From Actinomycetales bacterium UBA1416 (GTDB lineage: Bacteria; Actinomycetota; Actinomycetes; Actinomycetales; Actinomycetaceae), in the NCBI GenBank assembly GCA_002304945.1, contig DBPQ01000136.1, forward strand, positions 1 through 16,676: a stretch of DNA of 16,676 nt, written 5' to 3'. The notes beneath the pieces are model-generated. The model was not told the origin of the DNA and searched no databases. It saw only the letters and a program-made list of their open reading frames with translations. Of this stretch, positions 1 to 7,255 are shown in pieces. Every line of letters begins with the position of its first letter. Positions within the stretch are counted from its first letter, which is position 1. The translations under genes were made by a program, and so were the position numbers.

Positions 1-59
1 CCCGCTCACAAGGCGCTACCCGGTCACCGGAACCCTGCTATCAGCAACCCGGACCACTG

Positions 60-785
60 CTACCAACCAGCGCTACGCGCCACCTGGTTCCCATACCACC
101 TCCGGAAGTCGCCGCCCTTGTTGTACGGGAACCAACGCGCACCGCTGGCCGCGGCCTCTTCACGTGACGTGCAAGCGAACGCGGAGCGCGCCCGAGAGAC
201 CTCCCACCACTGACGGAGGAACCGGTTGTTGTCGGCGGTAGCCAGGCCCTGCCGAAGGTTCGCGACTTCGCTCAGCGGTTTCCCAGTCGAGAAGGATCCG
301 CGCATCCTTTCACTAAGCCAGTAGACAATCGGGGAGCCGGGGATCGCCGTGAAGTCTGCGTCCGATGCGAGGTGGAAGCCCGCCTCCTTGCGCTGGACGT
401 CAAGGGCGGCGCTCAGCGCGGCGACCTTCTCCGCTTCGGACGTTCCATCGACGAGGCGGATGAACGTGCCAGCACGCTTGCGGGCAGAGCCTTGGGCTTC
501 TGGCGGCACGTTTGTCAGGACGAACGCTGTGGAGGAGACGACTTCGCCCCCGATCGAGTCGAAGGCGCGAGCGCCAAGGTGCAGCATCGAGGCGATCCAC
601 TGCTTGGCGAGGAGGGAGGCGCGGAGCTTCTCGTACGAGCTGAGGAACATCCATGACTGCATCGTGATCATGGCCCCTGTTCCTCGCGGCCCGGCCAGGG
701 TGGTGCAGCGCTCGATGAAGCCTGCAAACAGGTCGGACTTCGAGTCGGGGTACTCGTCCTTCATGAACTGTGTTGCGGTGGTCGA
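60..785 (-). pseudogene. pglX: Orphan middle fragment of BREX PglX methyltransferase
   Basis: The minus strand encodes about 230 residues typical of the middle of BREX type 1 PglX, the N6-adenine methyltransferase that marks host DNA. Visible PglX hallmarks in order are YPDSKSDLFAGFIER, the MQSWMFLSSYEKLR block, GLATADNNRFLR and FPYNKGGDFRRWYGN. Family resemblance starts near position 780, just after where the catalytic NPPY motif should be, and stops at about 84-89 after WYGN. It is then followed by unrelated codons and a stop at 60-62. The N-terminal part, the NPPY motif, the target-recognition domain and the C-terminus are all absent here. The frame stays open up to 854, but residues before about position 780 do not look like PglX. 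The piece is antiparallel to the downstream BREX operon and to the integrase, so it is a silent cassette or a remnant rather than a working gene. Its identity is secure; its role is inference. Confidence 0.8.
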
Positions 786-876
786 CGGCAGTAGACGGAC
801 GCGCCCCCTCGTCCGGCGACGTGCGCGTGCCGAGGACGCCCGCGGCCCGCACACGCTCGTTCCTGCTTCAGGGCTC

Positions 877-900
877 GATGGCTACCCCGATGGCTACCCT
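877..900 (+). repeat. Tandem pair of 12-bp arm-type repeats
   Basis: Two head-to-tail 12-mers, GATGGCTACCCC (877-888) and GATGGCTACCCT (889-900), lie between the pglX fragment and the integrase. A second pair lies at 993-1016 in the same orientation. Paired direct repeats beside the gene of an integrase with an N-terminal arm-binding domain resemble arm-type binding sites of phage-type attachment sites. The repeats are directly visible; their function is inferred. Confidence 0.6.
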
Positions 901-992
901 CGCTGGGCCAGTGAATGGCTTGGTTGCTGCGCCTAACAGCGGTCGGCAGTGCATTCGCAGTTCCGCAGCCCATCGGAGCCGAGGGCGGTTCA

Positions 993-1016
993 GATGGCTA
1001 CCCCAATGGCTACCCA
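993..1016 (+). repeat. Second tandem pair of 12-bp arm-type repeats
   Basis: GATGGCTACCCC (993-1004) is identical to the unit at 877-888. It is followed directly by AATGGCTACCCA (1005-1016), which has two differences. Pair-to-pair distance is 116 bp, and the second pair ends 32 bp before the integrase start codon. Integrase binding here could also autoregulate its own promoter. Confidence 0.6.
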
Positions 1017-1048
1017 GCCAGCCAGTCGCGGCGGTGTGGCCTATAGCG

Positions 1049-2260
1049 ATGGCACGCAAGCAGCGCAGCAAAGGGACCGGTTCGATCTACCAGAACTCCC
1101 GCGGCCAGTGGGTCGCGGCTATCGAGGCCGGGTGGACGGAGCGTGGAACACGGCGTCGACTCACGCTCAAGGCGCGGACCGAGGCGGAGGTCCGCACGCG
1201 GCTCGCTGAGGCACAGCGACGAGTCGCGGCAGAGGGGCCGGTCACCTCGTTCGCGAGCATCACGGTCAAGCGATGGGCCGACCAGTGGCTCGCTGGGCGG
1301 CAGCGGGTCGTGCGGCCGGGAACGTACGTCTCCGACCGCTCAGCGGTCGACCGCTGGATCGTTCCGACGATCGGCCATGTCCGACTCGACGCACTCGCGC
1401 CCGCCGACATACGCAAGGTTGCTACAGCTCAGGAGAACGCGGGCCTCGCACTCCCCACGATGCAGCGCACGCATGCGGTGCTAGGCAAGCTCCTGACGGA
1501 CGCGGTCGCTGAGGGTTACCAGATCTCGCAGCGCGCTCGCGAGACGGCTGGACCAGGCACTGGTCCGTCGTCGCGGCAGGCGCTCAGCACCGACGACGCG
1601 ATGCGGATCCTCGCCGCCGTCGCCGAGCGTCCTGACGCCTCTCGCTGGGTCGCCGCGCTCGTGGAAGGGCTGCGTCCTGCGGAGGCGCTCGGGCTCACCT
1701 GGGACATGGTCGACTTGGACGTGGCGACGATGACGCTCGCGTGGCAACTCAAGGCCCTGCCGTACGTGGAGCGCCGAAGCCCCGCGAGCGGATTCCGCGT
1801 CCCGCGCGGGTTCGAGTCACGGCACCTCGTCGCCGCTTATCACCTGGTGCGGCCGAAGTCGCGTGCGGGAATCCGCGTCGTCCCGATGGTGCCGTGGCTC
1901 GCTGACGCACTGGCCGCCTGGCGCAGGTGCGTGCCCTCGTCGCCCTTCGGCCTTGTGTGGCCGCGCGACGACGGTTCCCCGCGCTCGGCGGAGTTCGATC
2001 GCGCGCAGTGGTACGAGATCATCGACCAGGCCGGCGTCACCGTGACACTCCCGGACGGCGCAACCCGCCGCCCGCTGCTGTACGAAGCGCGGCACACCGC
2101 CGCCACCCTGCTCCTAGCCAACGGGGTCGATGAGACCACCATAAGGGCCGTCCTCGGGCACTCCTCGGTGCTGAGTACTCAGTCCTACCTGCACACGGAC
2201 CGAACGCGGACCCGCGCGGCGCTGGCGGAATCCGCGAAGATGCTTGGCCTGGGCGGGTAG
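1049..2260 (+). CDS. Tyrosine-type site-specific integrase/recombinase
   Basis: A 403-residue phage-type tyrosine recombinase that cuts and rejoins DNA at specific sites. The N-terminus (about 1-60, MARKQRSKGTGSIYQ...) is the AP2-like arm-binding domain. A SAM-like core-binding domain spans about 65-150 and the catalytic domain about 175-400. Catalytic residues visible are R209 (GLRPAEALGL), K270 (PKSRAG), R348, H371 (LGHSS) and the nucleophile Y380 (TQSYLHT). The usual first His of the HxLRH box is Tyr345 here (YEARHT). The ATG at 1049 was chosen because family members begin MARK/R; the frame is open back to 770, but that extension is proline/arginine-rich and unlike any domain. No clear Shine-Dalgarno sequence precedes it. 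It sits between two oppositely oriented pglX fragments, next to paired direct repeats, so it probably mobilised or still rearranges this locus. Confidence 0.92.
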   Translation: MARKQRSKGTGSIYQNSRGQWVAAIEAGWTERGTRRRLTLKARTEAEVRTRLAEAQRRVAAEGPVTSFASITVKRWADQWLAGRQRVVRPGTYVSDRSAVDRWIVPTIGHVRLDALAPADIRKVATAQENAGLALPTMQRTHAVLGKLLTDAVAEGYQISQRARETAGPGTGPSSRQALSTDDAMRILAAVAERPDASRWVAALVEGLRPAEALGLTWDMVDLDVATMTLAWQLKALPYVERRSPASGFRVPRGFESRHLVAAYHLVRPKSRAGIRVVPMVPWLADALAAWRRCVPSSPFGLVWPRDDGSPRSAEFDRAQWYEIIDQAGVTVTLPDGATRRPLLYEARHTAATLLLANGVDETTIRAVLGHSSVLSTQSYLHTDRTRTRAALAESAKMLGLGG

Positions 2261-2275
2261 CCTAGGCAGACGCAC

Positions 2276-2299
2276 ATCGGCTACCCCAACGGCGATCTT
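2276..2299 (+). repeat. Degenerate third copy of the integrase-associated repeat pair
   Basis: Just after the integrase stop, the stretch at 2279-2293 matches the 15-base pattern GGCTACCCCAAYGGC, also found at 996-1010, with a single C/T difference. It is in the same orientation as the upstream pairs, with the second unit more decayed. It may be a further arm site or the far boundary of the integrase-carrying segment. Confidence 0.35.
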
Positions 2300-2320
2300 C
2301 CGTGCCCCGGCCCACGGGAG
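2297..2320 (+). terminator. Stem-loop between integrase and pglX C-terminal fragment
   Basis: CTTCCGTG (2297-2304) pairs with CACGGGAG (2313-2320) with one G-T wobble, around an 8-base loop. There is no T-run after it. It could slow or end integrase transcription before the BREX operon, or act as a hairpin in the leader of the pglX fragment. Confidence 0.25.
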
Positions 2321-2355
2321 AAACCGAGACCCGGCGACCCTCGTGAGGCATCCAG

Positions 2356-3300
2356 TTGAAGACCCTTGAACAGACCGTTGCGCAGCATCGAGACGAGTGG
2401 AGGGCGCGCTCCCTCGAACAGCAGCGGATGGAGATCGCGAACAACGAGGCCGTCGCCAAGCTCTACGGGCTCGAAGACGAGATTCCGTCGCACGTTCCGC
2501 TCGAACGCGTCTCGCTGACGAACAACTCCGCGTTCCGCTGGCCGAACAAAACGGCAGAGGAACGCGACGCGCTGTTCGCCCAGTCCGCCATCGTCGACCT
2601 CATCTCCTACGCCGTTGGCTGCATGTTCGGTCGCTACAGCCTGGACCAGCCGGGGCTCATCCTCGGCGACCAGGGGTCCACCCTCGACGACTATCTCGCC
2701 AAAGTCCCGCACCCGACGTTCATGCCCGACAAGGACAATGTCATCCCGATCGTCGATGGCGACTGGTTCGAGGACGACATTGTCGAGCGGTTCCGCCTGT
2801 TCCTCCGCACGGTGTTCGGAGAGCAGCACTTCGAGGCAAACCTGCGGTTCGTGAGCGAGACCCTCGGCCTGAAGAACCTCCGCGACTACTTCATCAAGAC
2901 AGCGGGGCGCGGCGCGACGTCGAAGTTCTACGACGACCACGTCCAGCGCTACAAGAAGCGCCCGATCTACTGGCTCTTCTCCAGCCCCAAGGGCTCCTTC
3001 AACGCCCTGATCTACATGCACAGGTACACGCCGTCGACCGTCTCGACGGTGCTCACGTACCTGCGCGAGTATGTGACCAAGCTGGAGTCGGCCCTCCAGC
3101 ACGCCGAGCGCCGCGGGAACGCGCCAGAGGCCGACCGGCTCCGCAGGATCCTCGTCGAACTCAACGAGTACGAGCACGACACGCTCTACCCGAAAGCGTC
3201 CGAGAATGTCGTCATCGATCTTGACGATGGCGTCAAGACGAACTACCCGAAGTTCGGCGCTGCGCTCAGGAAAATCGCGGGTCTGGAAGCATCCGAGTAA
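2356..3300 (+). CDS. pglX: BREX PglX, C-terminal fragment
   Basis: This 314-residue frame is the C-terminal quarter to third of BREX type 1 PglX (full proteins are about 1,200 residues). Recognisable family blocks are LEQQRMEIANNEAVAKLYGL, LISYAVGCMFGRYSLDQPGL, DWFEDDIVERF and YKKRPIYWLFSSPKGSFNAL. The natural PglX C-terminus, ending near VKTNYPKFGAALRKI, is intact. The catalytic NPPY half and the target-recognition domain are missing, so it cannot methylate alone. An in-frame TGA at 2344-2346 blocks any read-through from upstream; the first possible start is TTG 2356, with GAGG at 2345-2348 as a weak ribosome site. It ends 16 nt before the AlbA_2-type gene and heads the operon with pglZ and brxL. 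It may be a stranded remnant, the C-terminal half awaiting recombination with an N-terminal half, or a separately made subunit. Family identity is secure; its functional state is not. Confidence 0.85.
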   Translation: MKTLEQTVAQHRDEWRARSLEQQRMEIANNEAVAKLYGLEDEIPSHVPLERVSLTNNSAFRWPNKTAEERDALFAQSAIVDLISYAVGCMFGRYSLDQPGLILGDQGSTLDDYLAKVPHPTFMPDKDNVIPIVDGDWFEDDIVERFRLFLRTVFGEQHFEANLRFVSETLGLKNLRDYFIKTAGRGATSKFYDDHVQRYKKRPIYWLFSSPKGSFNALIYMHRYTPSTVSTVLTYLREYVTKLESALQHAERRGNAPEADRLRRILVELNEYEHDTLYPKASENVVIDLDDGVKTNYPKFGAALRKIAGLEASE

Positions 3301-3316
3301 CCGATGGGAGATCGTG

Positions 3317-4759
3317 ATGGTTGATCTCTTGGCGCTGGACGCGAACGGTCGGGTGGCAGCACCCGAGGGCAAGACCCGCGAGTACAAGCGCGACCTTTCC
3401 TCGCCGACCAAGCCGCTGCGCACCATCGTCGCCTTCGCGAACTCCGCCGGCGGGCAGCTCGTCGTCGGTGTCGCAGACGACGGCACCGTTGTCGGGGTGG
3501 GCGACCCGCTCGCCGAGGAGGAGCGGCTCGCAAGCCTGATCTTCGACAGCATCGAGCCGCAACTCGTTCCGGCGATCGACCTCGCCACCGTCGCTGGCGA
3601 GACCGTGCTGGTCGTCGAGGTACCGCTGAGCACGCGCCGCCCGCATTACATGAAGACGCAGGGCATCGATAGCGGCGTCTATGTGCGCCTCGGGTCGACG
3701 ACCCGCCAGGCCGACCCGGCGCTGGTGGCGGAACTGGAGCGCACCGCCCGAGGCGTCGCCTTCGAGGATCTGCCCGAGCCGCGCGCGACGCTCGCCGACC
3801 TCGACCTCGCTCAGCTCGGCGATCTCCGGGGGCGCACCACGACCGCGAACGACCTCGTCGCTCTGGGGCTCGCGGTGAAGCAGGGCGCGCAGACCGTCCC
3901 GACCAATGCCGGGATCCTCGCCGCCTGCCCTGAGCCGACCAGGTTCCTCCCGTCAGCGTGGGTTCAGTGCGGGCGGCTCCGCGGCCGTGAGGGCATCGAC
4001 ATCTTCGACCAGATCGAGATTCACAAGCCGCTCCCGCAAGCAGTCGACGACGTGATGGCCTTCCTGACCAAGCACGCCTACAAGACCGGCGTGTTCGGCG
4101 AGGCGCGCCGCAGGGACGTCTACTCGATCCCCGTCGGGGCGATCCGCGAGGTGGTTGTCAACGCGCTCGTCCACGCCAGCTACGCGGAGCGCGGCACCCC
4201 CATCCGTGTCGGCTTCTACGACAGGCGCATCGACGTCGAGAGCCCCGGCGGCCTCGTGCCCGGCCTGACGGTGGAGACGATGCGCGGGGTGTCGCGGCTC
4301 CGCAACCCGTCTTTGGCCCGCATCTTCCGGGACGCTGGGCTCATCGAGCAGTGGGGTTCCGGCGTCAACCGCGTCTACAGCGAGATCGCGAAGGCCGGTC
4401 TACCCAAGCCTGACATTGAGGAGATCGTCGACCGGGTCCGCGTCACGATCCACGTGGCCGACCACTCAGCGACGCCCAAGCTCGTCGAGCAAGATGCCTA
4501 CGCGCGTAGCAAAGATGGTAGGCATGTTGGTAGGTATGATGTGGGCATGTTGAGCGCGGCAGTCGATGGCCCTGTGCACCGCGATGTCCTGCTCGAAGCT
4601 GTCGGCCTCAAGCCGCTGTCGCAGAACTACACGCGGCACGTTGTACCGCTCATTGAAGCGGGCTTGCTCGCGATGACGGTGCCCGAAAAGCCGCGCAGCA
4701 AGGCCCAGCGGTATCGGATCACCGATGCTGGCCGGGAGTTCCTGGAGGCGTCAGAGTGA
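3317..4759 (+). CDS. AlbA_2 (Schlafen-like) / RecG-like HATPase regulator in BREX locus
   Basis: A 480-residue protein with three parts. At about 15-135 is an AlbA_2/Schlafen nucleic-acid-binding domain (E22-Y23-K24 of the REYK motif, then FANSAGGQLVVGVADDG). At about 235-395 is a RecG-like C-terminal HATPase_c_4 domain (EVVVNALVHASY with E278 and N282, ESPGGL at 308-313, WGSG at 346-349). At about 410-480 is a winged-helix-like tail. Such proteins are usually called ATP-binding or putative transcriptional regulators; no helicase motor is present. The start at ATG 3317 is preceded by GGGAG (3306-3310) at 6 nt. The stop overlaps the pglZ start by 4 nt, so translation is coupled. The slot between pglX and pglZ is a known place for accessory defence genes in BREX loci. 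It may regulate the operon, modulate BREX or be an added defence factor; the sequence does not decide. Confidence 0.85.
   Translation: MVDLLALDANGRVAAPEGKTREYKRDLSSPTKPLRTIVAFANSAGGQLVVGVADDGTVVGVGDPLAEEERLASLIFDSIEPQLVPAIDLATVAGETVLVVEVPLSTRRPHYMKTQGIDSGVYVRLGSTTRQADPALVAELERTARGVAFEDLPEPRATLADLDLAQLGDLRGRTTTANDLVALGLAVKQGAQTVPTNAGILAACPEPTRFLPSAWVQCGRLRGREGIDIFDQIEIHKPLPQAVDDVMAFLTKHAYKTGVFGEARRRDVYSIPVGAIREVVVNALVHASYAERGTPIRVGFYDRRIDVESPGGLVPGLTVETMRGVSRLRNPSLARIFRDAGLIEQWGSGVNRVYSEIAKAGLPKPDIEEIVDRVRVTIHVADHSATPKLVEQDAYARSKDGRHVGRYDVGMLSAAVDGPVHRDVLLEAVGLKPLSQNYTRHVVPLIEAGLLAMTVPEKPRSKAQRYRITDAGREFLEASE
4516..4549 (+). repeat. Threefold 12-bp-period repeat with TATGAT box inside CDS
   Basis: TGGTAGGCATG (4516-4526), TGGTAGGTATG (4528-4538) and TGTGGGCATG (4540-4549) form imperfect units at a 12-bp period. 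They lie in the linker between the HATPase and the winged helix of the upstream protein. The stretch is less GC-rich than its surroundings and contains TATGAT (4534-4539). It could be an internal promoter for pglZ and brxL or merely repeat-expanded linker coding DNA; no good -35 element is seen. Confidence 0.35.
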
Positions 4760-7248
4760 CCGATCTGATCACCATCCAGGACGCCCTCCAAAGCCGACTC
4801 GCCTCACAGCGAGTCGTGTTCTGGCATGACCCCTCCGGTGAATACGCCGCCGACCTCGACACGCTCGACCTCGGCGCGGTCAACGTCATCCGTGTCGAGG
4901 ACAACGAGTTCGGCGCGAAGAACACGATCCTTGCCGACCACATCAGAAAGCACCTCGTCTATCGCTCCGGCGAGGTCCCACGCGGTACCGGCAACTGGCT
5001 GCTCGACCTCGAACTCGCGTACGGCGTCTTCACGGCCGACAAGATCTCGATGCTCCAGCAGGAGCTTGGGCTCAGCGACCCGGCCCTGCTGCCGGTGATC
5101 GAGCAGCACCGGAAGTTCTTCTCCGCGAATAGCCGCAAGCAGGCGCTGGAGAGGCTCCTCAGCGACGGAGACGACGCCGCACGGCTCCGCGCCAAGATGT
5201 GCCAGGTGCTCGTGAAGGCATCAGGGAACAAGCTGACCGACATCGTCCGCGAACTGCTCGTCGAGAACGCCTCCGGGAAGAGTGCCAAGTTCAACGACCT
5301 CGTCGCCTTCGGCCTCGACCAGTTCTTCTGGGACGGGCTCGCCAGCATCTACAAGTACCCGAGCGCGATACCGACGATGGACGACTTCGTCCTGTGGATG
5401 TTCGGCCGCGCCATCGAGGATTTCGCGTCGGCGACCCCCGACGAGTTCCGCAACATCCGTAGCGACTTCAACGCGTTGCGTTACGACGTGCGCACGCAGG
5501 ACGTGATGACGACCCTCGCGTCCCGCGCTGCCGACGCGCTCGACGTGAAGTCGAAGATCGACCAGCGCGACTTTCGCGAGTTGGCCGGGATCACGATCTT
5601 CGAAGAGATCGACCGCAAGGTCATAGTCGACCTCGCCGCCGCGGTCGCCGCCCGTGCGGTGACGCCCCGCGAGGTCGCCGACATCGTTCGGCAGCGTCAG
5701 CACAGCTTGTGGAGCGCCAAGTACACCAAGCTCTGCGACGCCATTCAGAGCGCCTCGGAGCTGCTTGCGGCGATCGCTGCGCTCCCGCACGCCATCGCCT
5801 CAGCTGCGGTCGGGCTGGAGAAGTATCAGTCCGACTGGTTCCGCATCGACCAGCACTACCGCTGGTTCACCTACGCTCACCAGACCGCCGACTTCCAGAA
5901 GCCGCTCGAAGCGCTCAAAGCCGAGGTCGACAAGCAGTACGCCAACAAGTACCTCTACGACTTCGGCGGGCTCTGGCAGCAGGCTCTGGAACCCATGAGC
6001 GAGTGGAAGTCAGCGACGCTCAGTCCGCAGGCGAGGTTCTTCGACCGTCACGTCGCCCCCGTCGTCAAGGACGGGCGCACCAAGGTGGTCGTCATCATCT
6101 CCGACGGCATGCGGTACGAGATTGCCGAGCAACTCGCGTCGATGATCCGCAGCGAGGACCGCTTCGATGCCTCGCTCTCGGCCGTGCTCGGTTCCCTGCC
6201 GAGTTACACCCAGCTCGGCATGGCGTCGCTGCTGCCGCACTCGAGCCTGGAACTCGATCCCGAGGGTCTGCCGGTGTTGGCGGACGGGAAGCCAACGAAC
6301 GGCACCGCGAACCGCGGCAAGATCCTGCAAGCGGTTAAGGGACACGCCATCACCGCCGCCGAGGTGCTGGCCATGCCGGGGAGCGAGCTTCGCGAGCTGT
6401 ACACGAAGCATCAGGTCTTCTACGTGTACCACGACCGGATCGACGCTGCAGGCGACAAGGCCCCGACGGAGCGGACTGTCTTTGAGGCCGCCGAGGAGAC
6501 CCTCCGCGAGCTGCTGTTGCTGGTGAAGAAGTGGACCAACGCCAACGCGACGAACGTCCTTATCACGGCCGACCACGGGTTCCAGTACCAGGACATCCCG
6601 TTGGAGCAGGCGTACTACCTCTCGGAGAGCCCGCAGGGTGACGCGGTCACCAAGACCAACCGCCGCTACGTGCTCGGCCGATCGCTGAAGCCCTCACCGT
6701 CCTTCATGACCTTCACTTCGGCCCAGGCCGGGCTCGCGGGAGACGTCGACATCCAGATTCCCAAGTCGATCCACCGCATCCCGCTACCCGGGGCTGGCAC
6801 CCGCTACGTGCACGGCGGCGCATCTCTCCAGGAGATCGTCGTGCCGGTGATCGCGGTCAACAAGAAGCGCAAGAGCGACATCCGTCCGGTCAACGTTGAT
6901 CTCATGCCCGAGACCGACAAGATCACCACCGGGCAGCTCGCCGTCAAGCTGCTCCAGCGCGAAGCCGTCACCGACAAGATCCAGCTGCGCCAGGTCCGGC
7001 TCGGCCTCTACGTCGGCGACACACTGATCTCCGACCAGCCCGTCCTCATCTTCGACAGCGCATCCGACGACCATCGTGACCGCTACCAGAAGGCCGTGCT
7101 GTACCTGACGCAGGACGCCGACCAGTACAACAACCGGCCCGTCGAGCTGCGGCTCGAAGAGCCGATCCCGAACACGACGCAGTGGAAGTCGTTCTCGAAG
7201 GGCAACTACACCATCAAGCGGTCGTTCACGACAGACTTCGACTTCTAG
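4756..7248 (+). CDS. pglZ: BREX-1 system phosphatase-like protein PglZ
   Basis: PglZ (830 residues, the normal size for type 1 BREX) is a core BREX protein of the alkaline-phosphatase superfamily, required for defence and usually also for methylation; its substrate is not settled. The N-terminus carries the family block RVVFWHDPSGEY. The PglZ domain spans about 435-660, with the predicted metal ligand D450 in VVIISDGMRYEIAEQL and the second metal-site motif D606-H607-G608 in ITADHGFQYQ. The C-terminal part (about 700-830) is the usual beta-rich region. The GTG start at 4756 overlaps the preceding stop (GTGA), giving translational coupling, and brxL follows after 7 nt. No truncation or frame break is seen, so this gene should be functional even though pglX is split. 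Confidence 0.95.
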   Translation: MTDLITIQDALQSRLASQRVVFWHDPSGEYAADLDTLDLGAVNVIRVEDNEFGAKNTILADHIRKHLVYRSGEVPRGTGNWLLDLELAYGVFTADKISMLQQELGLSDPALLPVIEQHRKFFSANSRKQALERLLSDGDDAARLRAKMCQVLVKASGNKLTDIVRELLVENASGKSAKFNDLVAFGLDQFFWDGLASIYKYPSAIPTMDDFVLWMFGRAIEDFASATPDEFRNIRSDFNALRYDVRTQDVMTTLASRAADALDVKSKIDQRDFRELAGITIFEEIDRKVIVDLAAAVAARAVTPREVADIVRQRQHSLWSAKYTKLCDAIQSASELLAAIAALPHAIASAAVGLEKYQSDWFRIDQHYRWFTYAHQTADFQKPLEALKAEVDKQYANKYLYDFGGLWQQALEPMSEWKSATLSPQARFFDRHVAPVVKDGRTKVVVIISDGMRYEIAEQLASMIRSEDRFDASLSAVLGSLPSYTQLGMASLLPHSSLELDPEGLPVLADGKPTNGTANRGKILQAVKGHAITAAEVLAMPGSELRELYTKHQVFYVYHDRIDAAGDKAPTERTVFEAAEETLRELLLLVKKWTNANATNVLITADHGFQYQDIPLEQAYYLSESPQGDAVTKTNRRYVLGRSLKPSPSFMTFTSAQAGLAGDVDIQIPKSIHRIPLPGAGTRYVHGGASLQEIVVPVIAVNKKRKSDIRPVNVDLMPETDKITTGQLAVKLLQREAVTDKIQLRQVRLGLYVGDTLISDQPVLIFDSASDDHRDRYQKAVLYLTQDADQYNNRPVELRLEEPIPNTTQWKSFSKGNYTIKRSFTTDFDF

Positions 7249-7255
7249 GACAGGT

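Larger units (their letters stand above)
877..1016 (+). other. Candidate attachment site (attP-like) of the adjacent integrase
   Basis: Two pairs of 12-bp direct repeats (877-900 and 993-1016) flank a 92-bp spacer. Inside the spacer, GCTG (926-929) and CAGC (937-940) form inverted arms around a 7-bp centre, CGCCTAA (930-936). A 7-bp spacer between inverted core sites, flanked by paired arm sites, is the geometry of attP sites used by bivalent tyrosine integrases. The core arms are only four bases long and could be chance. No second copy of the core that could serve as a recombination partner was found by eye in this window. Confidence 0.3.

Noticed and set aside
810..838. Imperfect inverted repeat CGTCC...GGACG near the pglX fragment border as recombination core
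   Set aside because: It needs a 2-base bulge and has an 11-base loop, and no matching copy was found at the other pglX fragment.
770..1048. Upstream extension of the integrase frame by 93 residues
   Set aside because: The added residues are proline/arginine-rich and encode the direct repeats. Family members begin at MARK/R, which matches ATG 1049.
2281..3633. 450-codon open frame on the minus strand
   Set aside because: It lies antisense to the PglX C-terminal fragment and the AlbA_2 gene, both with clear family motifs. Its translation resembles no protein and is typical of a high-GC shadow frame.
3317..4759. Annotation of this gene as RecG helicase
   Set aside because: Only the RecG-like C-terminal HATPase_c_4 region is shared in name. 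There are no helicase motifs and the N-terminus is AlbA_2.
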